Assembly (NCBI GenBank): GCA_032358165.1
Contig: JAALGY010000061.1
Location: 744,001-808,000, forward strand
Source of the DNA: Diplosphaera chodatii
Lineage: Eukaryota > Chlorophyta > Trebouxiophyceae > Prasiolales > Stichococcaceae
Reading direction: 5' to 3'
Length of the DNA: 64,000 nucleotides
The stretch's first letter is position 1, and every line of letters begins with the position of its first letter. The position numbers and the translations under genes were made by a program. Of the stretch, positions 40,901 through 51,214 are shown piece after piece. The notes beneath the pieces were generated by a model that was given only the letters and a program-made list of their open reading frames with translations, made no database searches and was not told the DNA's origin.

Positions 40901-41633
40901 ACCTCAGGAGACCCGCCGCCGATTAGCACTGCAACAAAGCCTGCGGCATGCAAAGCACAATCGGGCTGGACATGCTGTGCGCTGTCAGTGCGGTGGCAGG
41001 GTGGCCATGCGCCAGGGACGGCAGAACGCATCAGCATACAAGCTGCGGACATGCAAAGAACCAAGCATGAGCGGGCGTGCTGAGGGTCTGCAGGATAGCC
41101 GCAGGAGCACAGCACATGACCGAACTTGCCTGTTCACGTCAGCTGACAACTGGCCATCTACGATGCTAGAACGCGGCGGCCAACAGTGCGCTAGCATGCA
41201 GCTGCACCTGCTGATGTCGTTTGCTTCACACGCGCATGCAGTCTGCAGACTGCCGTGTTGTCTGGCGCCCAAAGCTTCCGAGCCCTCAGTTCAAAGCAAA
41301 GCAAAACCAGCAGCTATAAGCGCTACGTCCACGACAGTCGTGCAGGACGCGCAGCAGCTCCTGTCTCGCGGGTCCTACGGCAATGATTACGAAGGCAAGC
41401 TGTCAGCTCAGCGACACATTGTGTGTAGCTGCACAACGGTGTAGCTTTACGACACATACAGGGGTGGTTATACCAGCACGTGCCACTGCCCTCTGCAGCA
41501 GCCGGGGATGCGGCAATGCCAGCTGCCTGTTTGCATACTTCTTTTCACGGTAACAGCTGTGATCTTGGCACATCGCAAGCGAACTGCCAGCACCGCACTC
41601 GGTCAAGCTGACCATCAGCGGGTGACCAGCAAC
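40901..41633. other. Divergent region with unresolved kinase 5' exons
   Basis: The region lies between the kinase (minus) and ILVH (plus). The minus strand at 40862-40940 is open and plausibly coding ([16 protein letters not shown]) and may be a kinase exon, but its phase does not join cleanly. The rest should be promoter for both genes. Confidence 0.35.
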
Positions 41634-44600
41634 ATGCATGCGCTGCGCTTCCCGCAGCGGCAAGCGCCAGCGCAGTCGACAGCGTCGACCAGGCAAGCAT
41701 GTGCAGAGAACGCAGTACTGGCGACTCATGTCACTCCTAGGTAAGGTCAAATGCGGTGTCGCCGGTGGCATGCTGCCCCTGCTGACACCGGCGCCTGATC
41801 ATGCTCACGGTTATTCACGGCACACACACGATGCTCGTTCGACGCCAGCCAAGCATGTTGTGTCAGGGCACCTGCGACATCCTTGCCGCGGCAGCGGCAC
41901 TGCGCTGCAGCTCCGCAGTTGTCACCAGCGCCGCAGCAGCATGCAAGGCTGCAGCCGCTGCGGGTGAGCTGCTTTTTTCTGCTTTCGAAGCTATCTTGAT
42001 GATTCCTGCAAGGTCGGCCCCAGATGACAGCTTGTGCGCAGTATCTAAAGCCGCGTGGGACGCGCTTCCTGCAGGCTGCGCCGCAGCCGGACGTGCAGGC
42101 CGTGCCGCGTGAGGTGGTGGAGAAGGAGACCGATCACGGGGAGCAGACGTACGATGTGTACGTGCACGACGCGCAGCCCCTGGCTGCTGGCGAGGAGAAG
42201 CACATGCTGTCCGTGTTCGTGGCAGATGAGAAGGGCCTCATCAACCGTGTGGCCGGTGTCTTTGCTCGGCGAGGTGCAGTTCGATGGTGCAACCAGTGCG
42301 GATGGCCACCAGCTCACGTAGCAGCTTCCTACCTCACTGCGGTTGCCGGCAATCATCACCGCCAATCACCCGCGTGCAGGTGCCAACATCGAGTCGCTAG
42401 CGGTTGGGTTGAACATTGACAAGGCGCTCTTCACGATTGTGGTGACGGGCAACAAGTCAGCAGTTGCCAACCTGGTCAAGCAATTGGGCAAGCTTGTCAA
42501 GGTGACGGCATTGGCAACCCGCATTGGCCTTGCATGTACGACCTGACCTTTACGTGGAGACACTAGCGACGTGCATTCTGTGCTGGAAGGCCACACCCAT
42601 GCTGGCCGTCACACATGCCAAAGGTGCGCTATGTGGAGGATATCACACTGAGCCAGAGGGTGGAGCGGGAGTTGGCGCTGTTCAAGGTCTCCGCATCGCC
42701 GGGCGCCGCCCGCACCGAGGTGGTGCAGCTGGCTGACATGTTCCGCGCCCGCATCGTGGACGTCTCAGGCGAGTCACAGCACAGCTGGCTTGCATGGTGA
42801 AGGAGGGGAACCTGGACGCAGCTTTTGGACTTTTGAGCAGCCGCCTGCAGCCTTCAAGTCACAATGCGCATGCCATGAAAGGTGTTGCGCCTTATGACTG
42901 TTCGGTCTGGTTGCAGAGCAAACAGTGACGCTGTCGGTGACGGGCGATGCCGGCAAGGTGATGGCGCTGCAGCTGAAACTGGCCAAATTCGGCATCGTCG
43001 AGCTTGTGCGCACGGGCAAGATCGCGCTCAAGCGCGGGCGGCAGCTGCTGGAGATGGGCGGCTGGGGCGACAGCGCCCTGCGCCGGCGCCAGCAGCAGCG
43101 GCAGAAGCAGGTCAACATCAGCTGCACGTGCAGCTGCAGCTGCAGGCAGTAGGCGGTCACCGTGCACGAGTCACGAGTCATACCTCTTGCCTGCCGGTCA
43201 CGCCCTTGAAATGCATGCGAGGAGGTTTGGTGGACTTCCTGTTGTGCAGGCGGCAGATGCGCCCGGCTCGGCAGCTCATGCAGACAGGGCAGCAAACGAG
43301 GGGGAGGGCGATGTGTACATGGTGGACGAGGAGGAGGGGCCTGGCGTGTGGGAGGTAGGATCGCAAATGGTGCAGTGGGATGTGGATGTGTGTTGCTGGC
43401 AGAGGACATAATTTCTTTTGTTTTTGTACTATTATGTCGTTGAGGCATTGTCCAGGCCGTCACTTCCCTGGATAGTTATGCTGATGTTGCTTCGAAGGTT
43501 GTTGGATGCATTGATATACGTATGCTACAGGTGGAGCATGTCTTGGACGCCAGCTACGGTGATGCCAGCATCTCCGAGGCACAGACGCTGTCCATCGAGG
43601 TGCCCCATGCTCATCCTCTCTGATGTGACTGCCGCGTGCACTTGAAAGGCCTTCAGCAACCTCCGCTTTGCACCCCACACGTGTTCCTATAGGTTTGGAT
43701 CACCACACCAGCTGGGCAAGCTAGGGCTAATTCTGACATCCATGTCGCAATCGCAGGTGGAGGACAGGCCCGGCTGCTTGAATGAGGTCACAGGGGTGTT
43801 TGCTCGGCGTGGCTTCAATGTGCAGTCGCTGGCGGTGGGCACCAGCGAAACCGAAGGGCGGTCACGCATCACCATGGTCGTACCTGGTGGCTCTGACAGC
43901 CTGCAGAACCTGATCAAGCAGGTGAAATGGAGGGTTTTGGTGTTGTACCCATGCGCCTATTAAAGCATCACTTGGGCGGGTTCGCCAAGGGCAGCTTCTC
44001 CAGCGCATCTGATGCAGGTGCTGCACACCACGAGCAACCGAGTCGATCGTTGCTGACATGTGCTGTCACTGCTGCTGCCAGGTGTACAAGGTCATCTTTG
44101 TTGCAAAGATCACCAACCTGACTGACGTGCCGCACATTGCACGCGAGCTGATGATGGTCAAGGTACAGTCTGACCCTACACCATGCATGAAGACAGGGTT
44201 TAAGTTTGGCAGCTTCCTGCTGTGCAAGCCTGTCAGATGTATGTGCTCATTGCATGGTGTGTGCGCATGCCAGCAATCTCTGGGTCTGGGCATAGGTGCG
44301 GTGCAGTGCAGCTCAGCGGCGAGAGGTCCGGGACCTGGCAGAGATCTTCCATGGCAATGTGGGTCGTGCACTTGGCAGGACTCCTGCTTAGCTTGCAGCT
44401 TTGATGTTGGCAGTTGCACCGTGGTCACATGTTTTGCCACGTTTTGCAGGTGTGTGACGTATCGTTGGACACAATGACGCTCGAGCTCCAGGGCAAGGCG
44501 CCTAAGATGGCAGCGTTCCAGACGCTGCTGCAGGTACGCTTGATTGCCACGGTGCAATTCTGGGTGTGGCATTTGTGCAGGCTTGCCTCAGTAGACCTGG

Positions 44601-44752
44601 CTGTCATGAGCATTCTTGGTGACCATGTGCACGTGCCTGTGCAGCCGTACGGCATCCTGGAGATTGCACGCACTGGTCGCATCGCGCTGTCACGCGACTC
44701 AGGCATCAATACAAAGCTGCTCAACTCCAGGAAGACTGGGCGAGTGTACTGA
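41634..44752 (+). CDS. ILVH: Acetolactate synthase regulatory (small) subunit, two ACT-domain repeats, plastid-targeted
   Basis: Thirteen exons in phase give about 522 residues: 41634-41740, 41849-41963, 42042-42273, 42380-42501, 42624-42768, 42917-43110, 43250-43354, 43531-43599, 43757-43921, 44082-44162, 44317-44358, 44450-44533 and 44645-44752. The first two exons are a likely transit peptide and are the least certain. Two copies of the bacterial small-subunit unit follow. Repeat 1 is [46 protein letters not shown] and [11 protein letters not shown]. Repeat 2 is [31 protein letters not shown] and [19 protein letters not shown]. The duplication is typical of plants and green algae and lets the subunit bind branched-chain amino acids and confer feedback inhibition on the catalytic subunit in the plastid. 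An acidic insert separates the repeats. The intron at 42769 is GC-AG. Confidence 0.94.
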
Positions 44753-44945
44753 CTATAGATAGGGCTGAACATGCTGTATCATGATGGCAGTTTGAGGATG
44801 CTGCGCCCGCAGCACGTGGTTTGCAATGCCTGCAGTCCTGACCCTACAGAGGCTGGGGTCGCTTGCCCAGAGCAAACAGTCAATGGCCGAACGTTGCCAT
44901 GTGACGCATCCTCAAAAGCGCTCCCACTCCACCATGCGACTCCCG

Positions 44946-45185
44946 TCATTGGTCACCCTTGCCTTGGCCTGTGTAAAGGTTGTGCAGAGCGCGAATCACC
45001 ATGAAACCGCCGACTGTCGCCATCGCCAGCGGAATTGCCACGCTCGTCACGCGGTCAGTCTTGCCGGTCAGGTGCACGAAACCCCGCTGTGCCTGCTGTG
45101 TCTGCCACCATTTCTGCTGGTCCTGGAACTTGTGCAGAACGTCTGTTGAGGGCTTCGGCTGGTTGAAGCTCCCGCCCGCGTCCAT
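44946..45185 (-). CDS. Cytochrome c oxidase subunit VIIa-like small membrane protein, 79 residues
   Basis: This is a single-exon frame from an ATG at 45185 to a stop at 44946. A charged N-terminus (VLHKFQDQQKWWQTQQAQ) is followed by VHLTGKTDRVTSVAIPLAM and one hydrophobic segment, with a short polar tail (YTGQGKGDQ). The pattern of a Q-rich helix, a V-H-L-(K/T)-G turn and one membrane span matches Cox7a proteins of the mitochondrial oxidase. Overall similarity is modest, so the assignment is probable, not certain. It is transcribed divergently from COQ4, another mitochondrial respiratory gene, which supports the idea. Upstream in-frame codons lack coding character, so the ATG chosen is preferred. 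Confidence 0.62.
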   Translation of the reverse strand: MDAGGSFNQPKPSTDVLHKFQDQQKWWQTQQAQRGFVHLTGKTDRVTSVAIPLAMATVGGFMVIRALHNLYTGQGKGDQ

Positions 45186-45643
45186 TGCGACGGTGTTGTG
45201 CAGAGTCGCACCTCCGGCTTGTGGTGCTAGGACGCAGGGCCCTGTGGCACGAGCACTCCCTGCTGAGCCGTGTACGCTCACACGATCAGCGAAATGAGGA
45301 GGTGGCAATGCGGGTGTGCGACAGCAGCTTGAGGAGTTGAGGTGCGCATCTTGACATCTTCCATACGGTCTGCATACGGTGCTGCAGGGCCACTGCATCC
45401 GCTTCCATGATGGTGCCAGCAAGCCTAGGAAGTTGCAGTGCACCCTGCGCGCCAGGCATACCTTGATTATTGCTCATAGCTGCGCTACAACCCACTGAGC
45501 GTACTGCTATTGTTGCACCGACCAGTTGCCCTGTCTTTACACAGTGACGCAAGCATCCTTGCCACGCGGCAGTCACAACTGCCATTGTGAGGGAACATCG
45601 CTTGTTTTGGAGTGAGCAGACAGCAGCCCTGACTCTCAGAACC
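45186..45643. promoter_or_regulatory. Putative bidirectional promoter between the COX7a-like gene and COQ4
   Basis: About 460 bases separate the two start codons. No gene fits inside. Both products are predicted to act in the mitochondrial respiratory chain, so shared control is plausible but unproven. No clear TATA box was picked out. Confidence 0.4.
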
Positions 45644-47432
45644 ATGCATGGCATCAGAAACGTCTTTCCCCGACATCTTCCGGCACAAATTTTGGCACCG
45701 CATGGTGCGCGACGGCACATATGCTTTCAGGATGGTCGCTACCGCTGTCAAAGTGGCACACTTTCGACCCTAGTCGACACATGGTCTGCGTCTTGCAGGC
45801 CTTCCGGCACTTGCGGGCCTCACTAAATGCACGACATGGCCTGGAAGTCCAGCACACCTGACAGGGTGCGACCACCGTGGACATGCAACAATTTGGAACT
45901 GAACCGCGCAGCTAGCAGCTGCAGAGTATGTTTCACATGTAACTCTCCACAACAACATGCGAATTATGCAACTGATGTCTTCTCGCACCCTCGTGCAGGC
46001 CTCAGCAGCTCAGGAGCAGCCATGACTATGTGTCGCTGAACGTGTTGCAGCGCACTGCTGTCGCGATCTTCTCTGCGGTGGAAGCAGCACGCAAGTGAGA
46101 CATGCTGCTCAGTGGTCAACGATGTCACCGACAGCACTATCATCAGTACAACTGTTGACGAAGCTCGACCTGCAAGCTGCCTGAGCTCCACCCGATTGGC
46201 TTCGCATGACCAGCCCGGCGCGAGCGGACCTGGTCGCTGCACTGGGTGAGACAACCGGCGAGGCGGCATTCCGGGCCGTACGAGACCGCATGCGGCACAC
46301 AGAGTCGGGCCGTGAGCTGCTGCGCCTGCGACCACGCATGACTGTGAGCTGGGCAGACAGCAATTACAGCGATTGTTTTGCCGCTGCTGCACATTGCAAA
46401 CGACTGCCTGTGTAGTGTCCAATGCTATTGTGACGTACCGGACTCTCTTATCTGTGATGATCGTGCTGGCACAGGATGACTCCTTGAAGCACCTGCACGA
46501 CCTGCCCCCAACCACTTTTGGTGGCGCATATGCCAACTTCATGGACAAACGCCACTTTCACGCAGACGACAGGTGTGGTCGGTCGTTATCACCCAGCAAG
46601 ATCCACACACTTCCTGCATCATCAGGACGATGACATAGCATCGCCACTGATGCATTGATCACAGGGCCGAGGCGCAGTTGCAGTTGGACTTTTGCATCCG
46701 CAGGCCGCCGGTGCGCTTCATCGCGGACCAGGAGGTGGCGTACGCAGCGCAGCGGTCGCGGGAGGTGCACGACCTGTGGCACGTGCTGTTCGGGTGCCAC
46801 ACCAACGTGTTTGGCGAGCTGGCGCTGAAAGCTGTGGAGTATGTCCAGGTGTGCATCTTGTGTCCGCCTGAGCGTGTATCGATGCTTGTGACTGGTCGCA
46901 GAGCCCATCGCCTCACTCACTGGCATGCCCCTAAGCATGTGAAGTGAGTGTACAGCAGGCAGTGGGCAGCCTTTGATGTGCCCCAGCTGACCTGCGGACA
47001 GAACCGACCTGGCCCAGATGTACCAGTGCCATCAGCGGTGCAGGAGGCCAATGATCACCATAGACCGAACTCTGACTTTACCCGTCGTGCAGACGGGGGT
47101 GCCAATGACAGCGCTGTCAGTGGTGGGCGCACAGTGGCGGCTGCGGCCGCAGGACCGCCGGCTGCTGTGGGGCACCTTCATGCCGTGGGCACTCCGCGCC
47201 GGGTCACGCTGTCCCGACCTGCTGACTGTATACTACGAGAAGCACTTCGAGGTGTGCTTGCACTGCTCTGGCCTTAGCTCGCTGGCGCAGCGGATCAAAC
47301 CTGGTGACGGCAAGGTTGCCAACGCCACCATGACACGCCGCTCTGCTGTTGCAGGACGATCTTCAGGAGCTGCGCAGGAAGTGGAATATCATCCCAGCGC
47401 CTAAGCCGCCGCGGGGATTTGTCATGCCGTGA
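45644..47432 (+). CDS. COQ4: COQ4, ubiquinone biosynthesis protein
   Basis: Seven exons in phase: 45644-45783, 45999-46094, 46214-46343, 46475-46572, 46665-46848, 47093-47251 and 47355-47432, giving 294 residues. The first exon is basic and looks like a mitochondrial presequence; its donor was chosen by phase. Family landmarks follow in order: [58 protein letters not shown], the metal-site motif [18 protein letters not shown] (HDxxH), [29 protein letters not shown] and the C-terminal [19 protein letters not shown]4 sits on the matrix face of the inner membrane in the coenzyme Q complex and has recently been linked to decarboxylation and hydroxylation of the ring at C1. No defects are seen. 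Confidence 0.95.
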
Positions 47433-47528
47433 GCATGGCTATTGATCGCGAAGGCTGGTCGTCACTTCGTTGTGGGGTCCAACCGCTCTCCAACACAATG
47501 AGGCATGGTTGCACTGATCAAACATGTG

Positions 47529-48499
47529 TCAATTCCAGTATGCTGACTCTCGGTCTGGTTTGCCGAGCTTCAGCTTGGCCGTCTCAATGGCTATCATCGT
47601 CTGGCACCCCTGCACCAGCAAGTCAAAAAGGCAGTCCTGCTGCTGCCGTGCAGGTGGCAGGGCACCAGGCAATGTGTTGGAGCAGCAATAACATGTGCAT
47701 GCAGCGCTAACCGGTGGGACATGGTACTCCATCAGCTGCCTGTCATCTGCCATGTGCTGCCCGGCGTAGATGAGAGTCTGCATGCAGAGTGCTGCATCTC
47801 ACAACTTCAAGTCGGTGGAGCGGGCACCTCAACCGTGCAAGCCGAATCAGCTGCGATGCTCACCAGGTCATCCCACTGCCGGATGCCTGGCGTGTTCCTG
47901 ACGTCCTCCGGCTTGTTTGACCTAGAGATGCCGCCGTCGAACAATGCCTGCTTCACCCTGTGCACTGGCCAGTCTGGGTGTGCTGTCACCCTGTAGCGGC
48001 AACCGCTGCAGAAGAACACCTACACAGCGCACTGACCTGTACCCTCAGAGGCCAAGAGGTAGTAGCAGGTCATCCATTGCGGCGCATCGTTGAGAATACA
48101 GTCACCATGTGGGTCATGTCCTTCCGCGGCGGCACCGTTGGGATGCCCTCGAAGGGGCACTCCATCGTGGCAATCTCCTCAAATACCTCCGCCTGCACGG
48201 TTCCAATCGCATAATTTGACATGATCTATGCTGTCACGCAGGAATGCACCACATTGTTGGAGTCTCGACTGCACGTCAATGCAAATGCTGCAGTTGTACA
48301 CTGCGGCAGGTGTGCGTGCGGGTCCAGCCGTGCATAGCATACGGCGCACTGTTGGAACGAAGCAACATCATCGTCTTACAGGACTTGCCTCCTTTTCTGG
48401 CGGGATCTTGCACCGACGGTCGCAGTCCCAGGCGCCCTTGCCAATGGACACACCGCCGCCGGCGTCACCCGCTGCAGGAGCGGAGCCATCTGCCGTCAT
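47529..48499 (-). CDS. Conserved-looking 153-residue protein with two cysteine pairs, function unknown
   Basis: Four exons in perfect phase (high to low): 48499-48389, 48192-48106, 48019-47864 and 47636-47529. The product starts MTADGSAPAAGDAGGG and contains WDCDRRC (CxxxC) near residue 30 and VFFCSGCRYRV (CxxC) near residue 70, which together could bind one zinc or form disulfides. Later blocks are AHPDWPVHRVKQALFDGG and LLVQGCQTMIAIETAKLKL. No signal peptide or membrane span is seen. I do not recognise the family. The first intron is GC-AG (complement, gcaagt), and the second ends in TAG. The gene ends only 97 bases from the COQ4 stop, so the two convergent transcripts probably overlap. Confidence 0.66.
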
Positions 48500-48828
48500 G
48501 GTTGAGAGAAGACTGTGGCTGCCAATGACCTCGATTCCAGCTTCGATGCCTGAGCCGAGGACCCTGCTAGACCAGTGTGCGCATTTGATCTGGGGGAGCT
48601 GGACGGACAAGTCCAATGAACTGCGCTACAGGGCAGTGTCGCCATTGCTGCGAAAATGTCGATCGTGTTCACTTCTCGATCTACACTGTTGGCAGAGTTG
48701 CCCGTGTTTGCGATCAGTGATTGGCTGATTGGCATTGCGCACAGGCGCAACGCAAGTACACTTTTGCAGGCAGGTTGGGGGTGGCACGACTCTGGCCGCA
48801 ACCTCAACGTCGCAGTGGCGGTGCAGCA
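48500..48828. promoter_or_regulatory. Divergent promoter region
   Basis: About 330 bases separate the ATG of the 153-residue unknown (minus) and of AAR2 (plus). No other gene fits. It should contain both promoters. Confidence 0.4.
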
Positions 48829-51011
48829 ATGCAAATCGATCCCGACAAGGCTCGGGAGCTGGCGCAACGGGGCGCCAGCATCCTGTTGTTGGATGTGCCG
48901 GAGGGCACAAGGGTCGGGCTGGACCATCAGGTGGGGACTGCGGCTTGCCGCTGCAGTGCCGCGTATATGACATCAAGTGTAGCTGCTGTATCCGCCGGTG
49001 GACCGCCACTTGGCCAGCTCCTGACACGTGCCGCCTCATCGCGCACAGTATGTTGGCAGTGTCGGGCAAAGCATGCTGATACCATGAGCATGCCACACAG
49101 AGCTTCGTGGCGGCGGGTGGCTTTAGGGGCTTCAAGATGGCGCCGCCTGGGCCCCACTTCCTGTCCTACAACGCTGCGAGCCGTTCCGGCGACTTTGCAC
49201 CCACCATTGCGCAGCTGCTGCATCTGGCGGGGCGCCAGGTGCTCGTGCGCCGCTGGTCGCCGCAGCAGGAGATGCTGCTGCCGCTCAGCGACGAGGACGA
49301 GGTGGATTGTCCAGGGAACTCCGGAACACGTGTCAGGCGCTGGCATCACATAGCAGATGCCTCATGCTCAGGCAGTAGTCGTTGTTGCAGTCAGCGTCAA
49401 GGCAGTGCAGCAGTGTAGCAGCTACGATCATTGACGTGCATCGATGCGCAGGCGGAGCGGTATGCAGAGGGCGTACGGCGCTTCGACTTCGACGGCGGCC
49501 TGGTGCCATACCAGCTCAACACTTATAGTGTCTGGCAGGAGCTGACGTCCCACGTCAGTGCGCAGACAGTTGCGCGCATTGCACCAGCTCAGGTACACGA
49601 CCAAAATATGCATGTCAATCGACCATGAGCTGTGGCACAATACATTGTGCACCCTCGAGATCATTGCAATTCGGACAAAGGCCGCGATCACAAATGTCGG
49701 CTTGCAACAACTGTGGTGCAGGGCAGCACCAGCATCATGGCGGAGGCAGACCCCGCAATGCTGCGACAGCCCACAGCAGCAGAGCAGCGCCTGGACGCAC
49801 ATCTGGAGCAGCAGCGCGCGGACGGTGCCACATCCACTTGGCCTCTTGCAGCGCTGTCACCCAGAACAATCAGTCAGGGCTGTTGACCTGCCCGAGCTTG
49901 CTACCCGACAGTCCGCTGCTGAGCGCCCACATGTGCACAGCTCAGGTACTGAAGGTACAGCACAGCCGAAGGCCAATAGGGATACGCTGGTGGGTCGCTG
50001 CCACTACACGCCAGTACCCCGCCTCCAGAAAAGCAGTGGTGAGATCTGACAGGCATGTGACGAGCTCACTGACGATGAAGGTGTTTTCACGTGGAGCAAT
50101 AGTCCACAGCTGGCTGTTCGACACCTTCCACAGGCTTGACGGCGGCGGAGCTGACAGCGCAGAATCTGGACAAGTCGGCGCTGCTGGACGATCTTTTGCG
50201 ACACTTTGATGCTGACGACCACGAGCTTTTGGCAGAGTTCCAGCTTGCATTTGTGATGTTCCTGTATGGGCAGTCTCTCGAAGGTGATCATGTCATACTT
50301 GCACCGTGTTTGTACCTCCAGCTTGCTGTCGTTCAGTGCATTGGCTTGGCGCAACGACCTGAATCCTGTGTGTCGACCTGCATGGAGACAGGCTTTGCTC
50401 AGTGGAAGACGATACTGCAGCTGGCACTGGCGTGCGAGCGTGCCGCTCTGCAGACTCACACCAGCTTTTTCGAGAGCCTGTTAGCTGTGCTGCGGGTGCA
50501 GCTGGAGTACGGCATCAGCGGCAAGGTGCCAGCGGTCCACCCTGTTCCGTCAACCACATCTGCTACCTTCTGCAGAGGCTGATATGATGTTGGATTGCGC
50601 AGACGCCACCGTCAGGTAATGGACAGCCGGCTGGGGGAGACACAGGCATGGCAGAGCTGGTCGACGAGCTGCTGCCAGACAGCTTCCTGCAGCGCTGTAT
50701 TGGGGCCTTCCTCGAGATGCTGTGCGACAAGTCTGCAGCGGTGAGTACGAAGCTGGAATGCATGACATCAAGCGGCAAGAAAACGGTGTACATGCTACCT
50801 TGAAACACGTGGGGCACGGCCTGTCATACCAGCACAGATGATGCTTCGGCCTGCAAGATTTGAGTTAGCGTCGCAGGTGCCGCCAAGGCTGCTGGAGGAG
50901 GCAGACAAGCTGAAGCGCACCCTGCAGCAGCGGATGGGCATCCAACTCGACATTGCCGAGCTAGGCCAGCATTCGGATGATGAGGATGCGCCGGTGGTTG
51001 TTGAGCTATGA
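48829..51011 (+). CDS. AAR2: AAR2 homologue, U5 snRNP assembly factor
   Basis: Eight exons in phase: 48829-48930, 49101-49301, 49452-49592, 49852-49945, 50134-50283, 50392-50520, 50646-50740 and 50877-51011, giving about 348 residues. The N-terminal domain opens ARELAQRGASILLLDVPEGT and continues GFRGFKMAPPGPHFLSY and VLVRRWSPQQEMLL, as in human and yeast Aar2. The C-terminal helical domain has GLTAAELTAQNLDKSALL, ELLAEFQLAFVMFLYGQSL and FAQWKTILQLALACE. The end, DDEDAPVVVEL, matches the conserved tail of animal AAR2. The known role is to hold Prp8 before Brr2 replaces it during U5 maturation in the nucleus. The intron at 50521 is best modelled as GC-AG. It is followed by the peroxidase gene on the same strand after about 200 bases. 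Confidence 0.93.
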
Positions 51012-51214
51012 ATCTATGATACGCATACGTTGCCGTCAGGGCCAAAGTGACATGTTTCATGGGAGCAAGGTGGTGCAGTACAATTCTAGGGTATAGTCTG
51101 TCGGAGCAGCTGTAGTCTTGGCCCTGGGGCGTCGGATGATGGAGAAACTCGGCAATACGACACCATAGTCGGCACATCAACATTCGCACATACAGCTGTC
51201 GACCAGTGCTCAGC

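Noticed and set aside
48721..48828. Upstream extension of AAR2 to an earlier start
   Set aside because: The preceding codons have no similarity to the family, and the ATG at 48829 gives the usual short N-terminus before the DPxxA block.
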